Positions 1 through 9,000 of a stretch of DNA of 32,231 bases are shown here, in pieces. The position numbers were made by a program, and so were the translations under genes. The stretch's first letter is position 1; each line of letters starts with the position of its first letter. Origin of the DNA: Ruminococcus sp. (GTDB lineage Bacteria; Bacillota; Clostridia; Oscillospirales; Ruminococcaceae); contig JAKSQT010000022.1 in the NCBI GenBank assembly GCA_024403995.1, forward strand, positions 1-32,231, read 5' to 3'. The notes beneath the pieces are model-generated. The model was not told the origin of the DNA. It did no database searches and saw only the letters and a program-made list of their open reading frames with translations.

Positions 1-80
1 TTTCTTCTTCAGGACAAGCAGAAAAATTCAAGATTTAGTTGGTGGAGCAATACAATAACAGCATGATGCCAATAATACAC

Positions 81-126
81 AAAGCACCGCACAAGGCTTA
101 TTATACAGCTTTGCACGGTGCTTTTT
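81..126. terminator. Hairpin downstream of acyP; copy A of a dispersed palindrome
   Basis: The arms at about 81-98 and 108-125 are complementary with few mismatches and enclose a short AT-rich loop. A run of five T follows on the + strand, so it would terminate a + strand transcript entering from the left. It also sits directly behind the stop of the acylphosphatase gene on the - strand. The arms share the GCACCG(C/T)ACAA core with hairpins near 6037, 13405 and 32181. Confidence 0.65.
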
Positions 127-395
127 CAGCGTATTTCAAATGAATATCCGCCCTCAACAGGCACATCATCGGCATCAAATCTTTCAATACTGCCCCATGA
201 ATAGTCGTTCAGTGCGGTTATCAGTGCGCTTATGTCATCGGGACTTCCCTCAGCCTCCATTTCAACAGAGCCGTCACCGAGATTTCTCACCCAGCCTGCA
301 ATGCCGAACCGCTCGGCGGCGTGACGTGCCTTATAGCGGAAGCCGACTCCCTGAACATAGCCGTAAAATATGAAATGTCTGCGAATTCTTTCCAT
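126..395 (-). CDS. acyP: Acylphosphatase
   Basis: Predicted to hydrolyse the carboxyl-phosphate bond of acyl phosphates such as acetyl phosphate in the cytoplasm. The 89-residue length is normal for this one-domain alpha/beta family. The signature GYVQGVGFRYKARHAA (residues 12-27) contains the phosphate-binding loop with the catalytic Arg, and GWVRNLGDGSVEMEAEG (residues 34-50) contains the second signature with the catalytic Asn. The start follows an AAAGGG-type ribosome site. A divergent promoter pair separates it from the membrane-protein gene on the + strand. An acetate kinase gene lies 27 kb away in the same window, but no link is shown. Confidence 0.95.
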   Translation of the reverse strand: MERIRRHFIFYGYVQGVGFRYKARHAAERFGIAGWVRNLGDGSVEMEAEGSPDDISALITALNDYSWGSIERFDADDVPVEGGYSFEIR

Positions 396-421
396 TTTTT
401 GTGCCCTTTCCGTTTTTTATA

Positions 422-450
422 AGTATACCACATTTTGTGGCGTATTGCAA
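422..450 (-). promoter_or_regulatory. SigA-type promoter for acyP
   Basis: On the - strand, -35 TTGCAA (445-450), a 17-base spacer and -10 TATACT (422-427). The spacer holds a perfect interrupted palindrome CCACA-TTT-TGTGG (428-440) that could be an operator; no regulator is known. Confidence 0.65.
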
Positions 451-458
451 TGGATTTG

Positions 459-487
459 TTGACAAGGACAGCAAAAAGGAATATAAT
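459..487 (+). promoter_or_regulatory. Consensus SigA promoter for the gene at 528
   Basis: Exact TTGACA (459-464), a 17-base spacer and exact TATAAT (482-487). It lies back-to-back with the acyP promoter, with only 8 bases between the two -35 boxes. Confidence 0.85.
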
Positions 488-527
488 TAATATTATTGGT
501 TGAGCAATAAGAAAAAGGAGATTTTTT

Positions 528-2147
528 ATGAAATCGAAAATATGGGTAATATTCTGGCTGGTCATAGATATCATTTATACGCTGTTTTTCGGCATTTTTA
601 TCAGACCTGTCATTGATTTCGGAAACAAAAACGATGTGAAATTCTGGTATGTATGCGTGATATCAGGTTTAGTCTTTACTGCAATTTCAGTGCTTACGTT
701 CGTATTGATGAAAAAGGGCAAAAAAGGAATGCTTTGTACTTCAATTTGTACAAAGATCGGGGCAATAATCATCACTTTCGGTCTGATGTGCAGTGCAGCA
801 ACAGACGATTCGGGCGCAGTTGCTGTATTTTTAGGTATTCTTGGCGGAATTTTTATTCTGCTTGCAATTTATGTCTTTTACTGTAAAAATTATAAGTATC
901 AATTTGCTTCTGAAAAAAATGAGCATGGTTCAGGATTGAATTCAGCGGATTTCTTTATTCTGGTGTATGATGAATGTCTGAGGCAGAATATTTTTACGCC
1001 AAGATATAAACTTAAAGATGAGGATAAAGCGCAAATTCACAGGTATGCCGCAACGCCGTTTTCGTATGTTCTGTACTGGCTGCTGAAAAATAATATGCTG
1101 AAGCAGTCATTTTATTCAGAGAATGATGAAGTAAGCGCAAATGACGTAATACAGGGATTTGTTACGCCATTGGAATACTATGAGAAAAAATGCGGATTTT
1201 ATATGGAAAAGTTTGATATTTCCGATGAAGGACGTATTTTCCTTGACAGATATTATTTCAGCTTTTTTGAAATTGTTCATAGTGTGCCTGATGAGGATTT
1301 CTTTTTCTATGACTATGCCGAGGCTATACGCAATGAGTACGGTGTATTCTGGACGGCTGAGTTTGACTGGGAGATATGCCGTAAGATGTACGATAAGATT
1401 TCAGAGCGCTTTGAGCAGTTCAGCTTCAGACGTGAAAGCGATCTCGATGTCATGGAATTTCAGGACAATGAAGGCAGTGTTTTCTGGAAAAGCAAGGATG
1501 CACAGCTTACAGTCAAAAGCATGAATCATGTAAGTGAAGATATAATACGAAAATGTGAGAATGACCTGAACAGTATCAGTGATTTTCAGATCTCCAAGTT
1601 TGAAAAAATGATTTATGAGGAATACTATGCTGAGGAGGCTTTTCAGGATTTTATGCCTGATGCAGTCTATATTTTTGAAAATGAAAAGGGCGAGACTGCT
1701 TATGCGATAAGCGGTTTAACGTCATATGAGGAAGAAAACGGCATATTTATCTATGTGAGAAACGGAATTATCATTGACTGGACGATCGGCTGTTTCTTTA
1801 TAGATCCGTTTGACAGGAACGAGGAATATGAGAATGAAAAACTTTGCATCGACTTTTCAGGCACAGAGGACGAAAGCGTTCTGAAAAAGCTTGTTTTTGA
1901 GAAGAAAATAACTAAAGTGCAGCTTGATGAAAGACAGGAATGCTATATGACACTCCCTGCAAAAGCTGTACTTGAGGAATGCAGAAGTCACATCAATATT
2001 TTGCAGATAATGGGACTTGCTGATGATATTGAGTATGAGTGCGAATATGACCCTGATGCTTCTGTCCCGAAATATATTAATGTTACGGCAGAAAATCCCG
2101 TTAAGCCGGGCAAATCGTTCTCCAAGACAGTGAGAATAAGATACTGA
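528..2147 (+). CDS. Uncharacterised four-TM membrane protein with a large cytoplasmic domain
   Basis: I do not recognise this 539-residue protein. Four hydrophobic segments fill roughly residues 4-25, 40-62, 68-90 and 96-115. About 420 hydrophilic, acidic and aromatic-rich residues follow, likely cytoplasmic. There is no visible catalytic motif, ATP-binding loop or zinc site. The segment around residues 390-450 (VYIFENEKGETAYAIS ... FIYVRNGIIIDW) has the beta-rich look of an immunity- or SMI1-like fold, but this is only an impression. The start is supported by AAGGAG eight bases upstream and a consensus promoter. It is monocistronic, with a bidirectional terminator just after the stop. Confidence 0.8.
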   Translation: MKSKIWVIFWLVIDIIYTLFFGIFIRPVIDFGNKNDVKFWYVCVISGLVFTAISVLTFVLMKKGKKGMLCTSICTKIGAIIITFGLMCSAATDDSGAVAVFLGILGGIFILLAIYVFYCKNYKYQFASEKNEHGSGLNSADFFILVYDECLRQNIFTPRYKLKDEDKAQIHRYAATPFSYVLYWLLKNNMLKQSFYSENDEVSANDVIQGFVTPLEYYEKKCGFYMEKFDISDEGRIFLDRYYFSFFEIVHSVPDEDFFFYDYAEAIRNEYGVFWTAEFDWEICRKMYDKISERFEQFSFRRESDLDVMEFQDNEGSVFWKSKDAQLTVKSMNHVSEDIIRKCENDLNSISDFQISKFEKMIYEEYYAEEAFQDFMPDAVYIFENEKGETAYAISGLTSYEEENGIFIYVRNGIIIDWTIGCFFIDPFDRNEEYENEKLCIDFSGTEDESVLKKLVFEKKITKVQLDERQECYMTLPAKAVLEECRSHINILQIMGLADDIEYECEYDPDASVPKYINVTAENPVKPGKSFSKTVRIRY

Positions 2148-2153
2148 GCAGCA

Positions 2154-2199
2154 AAAAACAGCAGCGGGCAGTTTATTATGACTGCTCACTGCTGTTTTT
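2154..2199. terminator. Bidirectional terminator between convergent genes
   Basis: A 19-base arm (2154-2172) pairs with 2181-2199 with two mismatches around an 8-base loop. It is flanked by an A run on the left and a T run on the right, so it can serve the membrane-protein gene (+) and the WYL operon (-). Confidence 0.85.
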
Positions 2200-2230
2200 A
2201 ATGCCATATTTGCCAAAAAGTTGCCTTGTC

Positions 2231-3187
2231 TTATGCGTGTAGGTTCCTGAACAGTGCAGATTGTGTATCTATGCGTTCTTTGAGCTTTTGACGCAATTCC
2301 GGCGGTTCAAGCACCTTGACAGTCGGGCCGAATGACAGCAGACGAATGAGGATTTCCGCTTCGTCCCTGCCTGAATACTTCATTTTTACAGTACATCTGC
2401 CGCTGTCCTCGTCAAATTCAGAGGTGCGTTCCAGTTCGGCAAATTCCATCATAAAGCGATTAATTGAATTTCTCTCCTCAATAACTTCGACGGTCACTTC
2501 TTTTTTTGACATATTATAGGCAAAATCTTCTATTGTTACATTGGTGGGAACTGTTTCTGTCACGTTGGAAAGATTGATGATACCGGAATCCAAGGGTGTC
2601 ATGTTTTTCTTATACTTTATCACATGGATACGGAAACGATTGTTTTTGGCGGAAAATTCAATTCTGACCGGCAGAAAATAGTGAGTGATGCGTCCGCCTT
2701 TCATTGACTGAAAGCTGATATTTATCAGGCTGTGGTTCTGCTTTGCTGTGAGAATTTTGCGGAAATGGTCGATATACTGCGGATCTTCAAAGTTGTCACC
2801 GTCGGTGAACATATCGAAAAAGCAAATCATATTCTGGCTGAACAGCGGCTGTATACCGAGTATTTCCATGAGCTGTTCCTTTTGTGCAGTATCAAGGAAA
2901 AGTCCGCTTTTACGGTCGTTCAGCACCGCACAAAGCCAGCTTTTTTCAAGTGTGGTCAGGGGAGTATGCGGCTCTTTTTTCAGGATAGAACGGTATGCGC
3001 CGTTTTCGTGGATGAGAAGTCCATAGCCGTCATCGCCTGTCAGCTTCGGTTCAAGAAAGAGCATGGTCTCGGAAAAACCGTTCTGACGGATGATCTCCAT
3101 AATATCGGCTTTTGTGACGATTTTCCTTTTCAGTATTTTTTCGGTTATCTCAAAGTAGGTGTTGTATATTTCCGAAAAGATCTTCAT
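2231..3187 (-). CDS. WYL-domain transcriptional regulator (second of a pair)
   Basis: A 318-residue protein with the layout of WYL regulators. The N-terminal helical part (about 1-110) is a divergent DNA-binding or dimerisation region. The WYL-type beta domain (about 135-230) includes the stretch LINISFQSMKGGRITHYFLP. The C-terminal WCX-like extension runs from about 235 to 310 (MKYSGRDEAEILIRLLSFGP). WYL domains are known to bind nucleic acids or nucleotide-like ligands. It overlaps the upstream WYL gene by 4 bases (ATGA), so the two are translationally coupled and may form a heterodimer, as for PafB/PafC. The Trp-Tyr-Leu signature itself is poorly conserved. Its likely targets are its own promoter and the divergent rtcB. 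Confidence 0.75.
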   Translation of the reverse strand: MKIFSEIYNTYFEITEKILKRKIVTKADIMEIIRQNGFSETMLFLEPKLTGDDGYGLLIHENGAYRSILKKEPHTPLTTLEKSWLCAVLNDRKSGLFLDTAQKEQLMEILGIQPLFSQNMICFFDMFTDGDNFEDPQYIDHFRKILTAKQNHSLINISFQSMKGGRITHYFLPVRIEFSAKNNRFRIHVIKYKKNMTPLDSGIINLSNVTETVPTNVTIEDFAYNMSKKEVTVEVIEERNSINRFMMEFAELERTSEFDEDSGRCTVKMKYSGRDEAEILIRLLSFGPTVKVLEPPELRQKLKERIDTQSALFRNLHA

Positions 3188-4428
3188 TCCGCATCACCTC
3201 CGTACATTTCAGAAAGTCTTTGTATGTCAGTATCGAATTTCTGCTGCATAAAGGGATTTGTAGTCTCAAATGCCGCTATCCTGCCCCAGAATGTCCTTAT
3301 CCACGGCAAAGCCTCATTTGCATCGAAAAGGTCGATATCATATGCATATTTTCCATCGGAAATTTTTGTGACTACTCCGCCTCTGCCCTCACGTTCAAGA
3401 CGCATGAGAATGAAATTTTCTGTTTCCTCGTTAATAAGAAGCTCCATATGGATATGCTCAGTCTGTCCGAATTCACGTTGAAAACCAAAGCTCGTGCCCC
3501 AGAGTGCAGCCTTGTTTTTTTCATAAAAGCCGTAATATTTGTCATAGTCTGCACAGTCATCCATAATTTTCAGCTTTTTAACGAAATCGAGCCTGACTGA
3601 TGAGAGACGTTCCGAAGTGGGCTGATAGACAATAATGTAGTTTCTGCCTGTTTGGAGGGAACTGTGTATTTTCAGCGGCACGGCAGTTACATTGAAAGCT
3701 GAACGCTTTTTGGTACTGATGCATGACAGAGTGACAATTTTTTTGCGGCGCATGGCATCAATGACCTGAAGAAGTATCTCATCATCGAGAGTATGCACCA
3801 TATAGGCGTGTTTTCGTGTAAAAACGTCATTTGAAGTGTTGAGTTTATCAAGAATAAAGCTGCCTACAGCACCAAATGGCGTTTCTTCTGAGAAATACTT
3901 TATCATATCGGCAAGACCGCTGAATTTTTCGGTAAGTGTATCAGCATACAGTTCCGACTTGGCATAGAACATGGTCTTTCCGATTTTTTTCTGTATTATC
4001 AGTCCTTCATCGGCGTATTCCCTGAGCTTTATACGGACGATCTGAATGTCGAAAATCATGCCGTAGTCAGAGGCGATGCGGTCGGTTATCTCCGAAACTG
4101 TGAGCATATTCCCGTCAAGCATATCCATGAGGATAAAGTGAAGTCTTATGTCGTTGTCGGTGTATGATTTTGATTTATAGCATTGATAAAGTGGGTTTTT
4201 GAAGATATGGCTGCTGTCGATCTTAACAGAGACGGTTTTTTTGTGTCCGTTAAGTGAGGTATGTATATGATCGGAAAGCCAGCTTTCAATGCGGCGTTTT
4301 TCGTTGTCATAGGTTCGCTTGCTTTTGCCGTCGAAATCCTCACGGGTACGGAAGCCGAAGATATAGAAGTCACGCACATAGTCACGGACTTTTCCGAAAT
4401 CTTTGATGAGTTCTGAATAAACTGACAT
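3184..4428 (-). CDS. WYL-domain transcriptional regulator (first of a pair)
   Basis: A 414-residue protein. The region around residues 90-160 reads as a winged helix (LHFILMDMLDGNMLTVSEIT ... LREYADEGLIIQKKIGKTMF). A WYL domain follows at about 215-300 (DAMRRKKIVTLSCIS ... GRNYIIVYQPTSERLSSVRL), then a WCX-like C-terminus (LMRLEREGRGGV ... LPWIRTFWGRIAAFE). WYL proteins are transcription factors that sense ligands, often nucleic acids, in DNA-damage or defence regulation. It is the first gene of a two-gene operon with its own extended -10 promoter, divergent from rtcB. I infer that the pair responds to RNA damage or a related cue and controls rtcB, but no sequence feature proves this. Confidence 0.8.
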   Translation of the reverse strand: MSVYSELIKDFGKVRDYVRDFYIFGFRTREDFDGKSKRTYDNEKRRIESWLSDHIHTSLNGHKKTVSVKIDSSHIFKNPLYQCYKSKSYTDNDIRLHFILMDMLDGNMLTVSEITDRIASDYGMIFDIQIVRIKLREYADEGLIIQKKIGKTMFYAKSELYADTLTEKFSGLADMIKYFSEETPFGAVGSFILDKLNTSNDVFTRKHAYMVHTLDDEILLQVIDAMRRKKIVTLSCISTKKRSAFNVTAVPLKIHSSLQTGRNYIIVYQPTSERLSSVRLDFVKKLKIMDDCADYDKYYGFYEKNKAALWGTSFGFQREFGQTEHIHMELLINEETENFILMRLEREGRGGVVTKISDGKYAYDIDLFDANEALPWIRTFWGRIAAFETTNPFMQQKFDTDIQRLSEMYGGDAE

Positions 4429-4473
4429 TATTTCACCTCTGCCTGTAAATGAATAAATGGTGCCCTTAATAAT

Positions 4474-4502
4474 ATTATACCAGATTTTTTCACAGACATC
4501 AA
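4474..4502 (-). promoter_or_regulatory. Promoter of the WYL regulator operon
   Basis: On the - strand, -35 TTGATG (4497-4502), a 17-base spacer and -10 TATAAT (4474-4479) with extended TGG. A CACAGACATC element (4491-4500) overlaps the -35 box. Confidence 0.75.
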
Positions 4503-4528
4503 CCCCGCAGTGTTTTTTATATGATTAT

Positions 4529-4549
4529 CACAGATATCAGTGTTATACT
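4529..4549 (+). promoter_or_regulatory. Putative rtcB promoter with embedded operator-like palindrome
   Basis: An extended -10, TG-T-TATACT, lies at 4541-4549. No good -35 is visible, so activation by a regulator is plausible. Immediately upstream, CACAGATATCAGTG (4529-4542) is a 14-base palindrome with six of seven pairs matching. Its left part repeats the CACAGA(C/T)ATCA sequence at 4491-4501 near the divergent WYL promoter. Confidence 0.5.
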
Positions 4550-4604
4550 AAATACAGAAAGAATTGATACACATTATCGAAACAATAACAAGGAGGAAAA
4601 TGAT

Positions 4605-5840
4605 ATGTTTGAATACTATGATAAGGAAAAAATGCTGATACCGATAAAAATATGGACGAATTCCATTGAGGATATAGAGGAAAACTGCATAGAACAGGCG
4701 ATTCACCTTGCCAATCTCCCGTTTGCACATGATCACATTGCACTGATGCCTGATACTCACACAGGCAAGGGGATGCCTATCGGCGGTGTTGTTGCCTGCA
4801 AAAATACGGTCATTCCGAATGCAGTGGGCGTTGATATAGGCTGTGGAATGGCATTTGTACAGACTGATATTCCCGTAAAGCTCCTGCGTGAGACAATGAC
4901 AGGCAGCGGCGAACTGATAAAGCTTATTGTCGGCAATATCCTGCGTGCGATCCCTGTTGGGTTCAAGCACTACAATAAGCCGCAGCAGTCTGCTGTTCTT
5001 GACAAGGCACAGGCTGAAATTGACAAGTACAAGGCTGATGAGGAACTTCTCGGCTTTATAAATGACGGCTATTTTTCAGCAGGTTCACTCGGCGGCGGCA
5101 ATCATTTCATAGAAATTCAGGAGGACGAAAGCGGCAGAGCCTGCATCATGCTCCATTCGGGCAGCCGTATGTTCGGCAACGAGATAGGTCAGTATTTCAA
5201 CAGGCTCGCACATAAGATAAACGAAAAATATTTTTCATCCGTTCCGGCGGAGTATAATCTGCCGTTTCTGCCTGTGGATTCTGACGAGGGACAGCATTAC
5301 CTGAACTGGATGCACCTTGCAATGGATTTTGCATATGAAAACCGTGCGCTCATGCTCGAAAAGGTAAAGCAGATATTCGCAGAGCAGGTTGAAAAGTATA
5401 CGTCACTTGTGACGGAGTTTTCAGACGAGATAAACTGTCATCATAACTATGCCGCACTTGAAAATCACTATGGTGAAGATGTATGGGTACACCGTAAGGG
5501 CGCAATCCATGCCGCAGACGGTGAAACTGCCATAATTCCAGGTTCTATGGGCTCAAACAGCTATATTGTCCGTGGACTCGGCAATGAAGAAAGCTTCATG
5601 ACCTCCTCACACGGCGCAGGCAGACGTTATTCACGCAGCGGAGCAAAGGAACGTTTCTCCGTGGAGTCTGTCATGGTTGACCTGAAAGAGCGCAATGTTG
5701 TGCTCGGAAAGAACAACAAGAGTGATGTTGCGGAGGAGTGCCGCAATGCGTACAAGGACATCGATACCGTTATGGAAAATCAGAAGGACCTTACAAAGCC
5801 CGTGAAGAAAATGTTCACAGTCGGCGTTGTCAAGGGATAA
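4605..5840 (+). CDS. rtcB: RtcB-type RNA-splicing ligase
   Basis: Joins RNA 2',3'-cyclic phosphate or 3'-phosphate ends to 5'-OH ends using GTP and Mn2+. The family acts in RNA repair, and in tRNA splicing in other domains of life. With the ATG at 4605 the protein has 411 residues, close to bacterial RtcB. I chose this start because AGGAGG lies 8 bases upstream. An upstream ATG at 4521 would add 28 unrelated residues and overlap the promoter. Motifs seen include GVDIGCG (metal ligands Asp77 and Cys80), GGGNHFIE (163-170), HSGSR (184-188), HHNYA (279-283) and SSHGAGR with the guanylylated His near 336. No RtcA cyclase or archease gene is adjacent. A divergent WYL pair is the likely regulator. 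Confidence 0.95.
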   Translation: MFEYYDKEKMLIPIKIWTNSIEDIEENCIEQAIHLANLPFAHDHIALMPDTHTGKGMPIGGVVACKNTVIPNAVGVDIGCGMAFVQTDIPVKLLRETMTGSGELIKLIVGNILRAIPVGFKHYNKPQQSAVLDKAQAEIDKYKADEELLGFINDGYFSAGSLGGGNHFIEIQEDESGRACIMLHSGSRMFGNEIGQYFNRLAHKINEKYFSSVPAEYNLPFLPVDSDEGQHYLNWMHLAMDFAYENRALMLEKVKQIFAEQVEKYTSLVTEFSDEINCHHNYAALENHYGEDVWVHRKGAIHAADGETAIIPGSMGSNSYIVRGLGNEESFMTSSHGAGRRYSRSGAKERFSVESVMVDLKERNVVLGKNNKSDVAEECRNAYKDIDTVMENQKDLTKPVKKMFTVGVVKG

Positions 5841-5869
5841 AAGTTCATCTGCAATAGGGTATGGGGAAT

Positions 5870-5908
5870 AAAAAGACCGCAGACGTCTGGCATCTGCGGT
5901 CTTTTTTT
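5870..5908. terminator. Bidirectional terminator between rtcB and the small peptide gene
   Basis: A perfect 13-base stem (5871-5883 with 5893-5905) and a 9-base loop are followed by T7 on the + strand. A T-rich tail also follows on the - strand. It serves rtcB on one side and the 32-residue peptide gene on the other. Confidence 0.9.
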
Positions 5909-5912
5909 GTTA

Positions 5913-6011
5913 TCAGGATAACGGGATCTCAGGCAGTGTTACCGAAGTAGTGATAACATCTTCGCTGTCAAATCTGATAACTTCAATTTCAGGTGAAGTA
6001 TATTTGGTCAT
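5913..6011 (-). CDS. 32-residue peptide of the PEIEVIRFDSEDVITTS type, unknown function
   Basis: A short reading frame with an ATG at 6009-6011 and an AAGGAG ribosome site 9 bases upstream. It ends just before a strong terminator. The product runs from MTKYTSPEIEVIRF through DSEDVITTS and ends in LPEIPLS. It is acidic and has no signal peptide, membrane segment or cysteine. From memory, many Ruminococcus-group genomes carry similar tiny proteins with a PE(I/M)E(V/I)..F...DVITTS core. I could not search for this, and no function is known to me. It lies 72 bases behind the stop of the giant LRR gene, with a hairpin between, so it may be co-transcribed with it. It is too short for ordinary gene callers. 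Confidence 0.6.
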   Translation of the reverse strand: MTKYTSPEIEVIRFDSEDVITTSVTLPEIPLS

Positions 6012-6036
6012 TTTGTTTTCTCCTTATATTTTTTTC

Positions 6037-6081
6037 AGCACCGTACAAATCCGTTAAACGTGATTTGTACGGTGTTGTTTT
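6037..6081. repeat. Intercistronic hairpin; copy B of the dispersed palindrome
   Basis: The arms 6037-6051 and 6062-6076 pair over 15 bases with one mismatch around a 10-base loop. A T run follows only on the + strand. In the direction of the LRR and peptide genes (-) no T tract follows, so here it is more likely an mRNA-stabilising or processing hairpin than a terminator. Confidence 0.7.
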
Positions 6082-6082
6082 T

Positions 6083-9000
6083 TTATTTTGCCATATTTTC
6101 AAATGCTCTGTTGTAGAAATAAAGTGTGCTGATCGCATTTTTTACAGAGTCATCGAAATTGCTGTTAAGAACTGACTTGAAGTAAGTGAAGCAGCCGTAT
6201 TCAAGCGATGCATATTCTTCTGCATTTGTCTTTGAAACAGCCTTTATGCTGAACATTTCGTCATAGCGTGCAGGAGCAATATTCATAATGCTTACGACAT
6301 ATACACCGTCTGAAAGTACAGGCTTTACTTCTTTTCCATCAACAGTGAAAATATAGTCACTTACAGATACATCGTCTGCAAGGGTAAATTTTACATAGAG
6401 GTTTACAGCATCATCAACAGAGAGATATGCGCTTTTCAGAGTAATTTTGCTGCTGTTTACGTTTACTGATGCATTGTACTGACTGCCGATACTGATCTCT
6501 TTGTCTTTTATCTTTTCAACAGGCTTGTTTTCACTGTAGTTCTTCATTGCAATGCCAAGGTCACGGAGAGCTTCAATGCATTCAACTGTTGCACTGTCGT
6601 ATTTTTCGGCATTTCCAAGAACAGCATCGATATACTTTTCAACGCTGTATTCAAGGTATGAGCCGGAAATTTTGCTGTTGTAGAAAATCTGAGCCTTAAC
6701 TGTCTCGGATATCTTTGATGCCGGAACAGGGCAGGTGAAAACATATTCTCCGTTTTTATTCTTTTCAGCATCGGTGAGCTTCTGTGTATAGTAAGCGCCG
6801 TTTTCAAAAGTGAACTTGATGTATGCATTCTTATATACAAGAGCGATGTCATTTACGGACATGATGAATTTTAGTGAAATGCTGTTGTCAAGAGTTACAT
6901 ATGCTTTGAGGAATGAGTCGAGATTATTCTTTGCCTGACCGCATTCCGTGCATATTCCGTCATCATTGAAGCTGTGGCGGGCGCTGTTGTAGAATTCAGG
7001 ATTGTTTGCAGCTTCAGCAGCCATGAACGGAGTGAAGCCGTTTTTGCATTCTGCATCAGTGAACCAGCCGCAGAAACCGCATTTTTCTCTGAGAACAGGA
7101 AGTGCTGTTACTATTGAGCCGTATTCGGCAGGGAAAATTTCTGTACAGCCGTCCCAGTAGTGGAGTGTAACTCCTGCATAGCACTTGAAATCAGGATTTG
7201 CGCTTCTGTCAAGCTTGCCAAGAACTATAAGCTTGCCTGTTGATGTTGGTTCGATAAATGCTTCTGAGTGGATTGTAACATTTACATTTGCAGGGATAAC
7301 AACATTCTTTGTGAGGAGAAGTCTGCCGAATATTGTAACGTTCATTTCGTCATTGGCAGTCTTGTCATTCTTTTCTCTCAGTTCATTGAAGTAGTATTCA
7401 ATATCGTCAACATTCTCGAAAATATCGCCGTTTGAGCTCATGGCATTGCTGTTTGCAGGAATTACCAGAGAGCTTACAAGTTCGCCGCAGTATGAGCAGT
7501 TTCTTGTTGCAGTACCTTCTGTTTTGTCGGTCGGAGGTGTGAGGAGGATATAGTCCTTTGCTCCGCATTCCTTGCAGTCGTGCTCATCAACGCCGACTAC
7601 AGGATATTTAACCTGATATCCGTCGCTGAAATCAACATGGATCAACATTGGCTTGTCAGCGATATGCGGAATGAATTCAAGAGCAGCAAAATCTGAAAGT
7701 GCAAGAACATTGTCCTTTGATGTGTATCTGCCGCCGCTTACGCTGAGTGAAACAGCGTTGTCCTTCCCGTCAAGAGCGATTTTTTTGCCGTCAGCATCAG
7801 TTATATAAACGTTAGCTGTAACGCCTTCAGGAGCTTCAAATGTGAAGTATCTTGAAGTATTAACGGTTACTGCATCGGTAATGCCGAAGTTTGCGCCGAG
7901 AATGAACAGGTCATCGATATCAATATGGTGTTCAGGCTGGTTGGCTCTGATATATTCTTTTACCTCGTGAGCGTTTATCTGATACTTTTCAAATAATTCA
8001 TCAGGAGTCATTTTTCCTGCGCCGACTTTGATGAAGTCCTGAGCGTAGTTTTCACCGTCAGGAGTGATGTATGTTATTATGTGGTCGAAATTTGAAGAAA
8101 TATCGTGAGTTGAAGTAAAGATGTGATATGGTCTGTTGTTGTTGTCAGTGATGATGAATTCATACGGAATTTCAACATCTGAGCCTGTGAGTGTAGTAAC
8201 AAAGTAGTTTTTGAGGATATGCGGAACGATAACGTCATTGTTTCTTGCAAGATATCTTGCATATGCTTCAAGCATTGCAGAATTGCCTTCAAGTGCATAG
8301 AACAGGCGCTTGTCGTAAGAGGCATTTATCTTTCTTTCGTCATCTGAATACCAGAGGTCTTCGATAGTGATCTCAACATCGATCGACTCGCCCGGTTTCA
8401 GTTCATCAGTAGAAACTGTCTTATTCAGGCCGTCAGAGAGAATGACCTTTGTTCCTTCATCGATAAGCTTGTCGTTTTCGTCATATTTTCTGTCGATGTA
8501 ATAGCCGTGTTCAACGTTCTTTATTCTGTTTGAGATATGGTAAACAGGCTTGTCGGAAACGTTCTTTATTCTGATGGAGAATGTGTACGGCTGGAGATAG
8601 AATGAATATTTGTTTGCCTCGATAGTCATTTTCAGGGCATTTTCGGCATAAACATGGAGGTCTTCCTCTGTTTCAAAGGTATATTCCATTTCCTTGCCTT
8701 CGCATTCGCCTTTGAATGTGGCGCTAAGCGGATAATCTCCGGCTTTATCGCCGCAGAGATACCACTGTACATCAAGAGAGCTGTTTGGCTTGAGGTCAGG
8801 AACATTCTGGAGCTTTTCGCTTTCTCTGAGGGATAAGCCGTTCTCGTCGAAATTAAGCTCGGCAGAGCAGTTTTCGAGAGTTTTGTCATCAAAGTTGAAA
8901 ACGAGGAGCTGAACTCTGTAAAATTCCTTGAGCCATTTGCTTTCGCCGTAAACGATGATGAACATTTCCTCGTTGTTGACCTTTTCATACTTTACGGAAG

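Noticed and set aside
2231-4428. WYL genes as part of a Cas13d or other CRISPR locus
   Set aside because: WYL proteins accompany some type VI-D systems in this group, but I see no array, cas gene or HEPN motif in the window.
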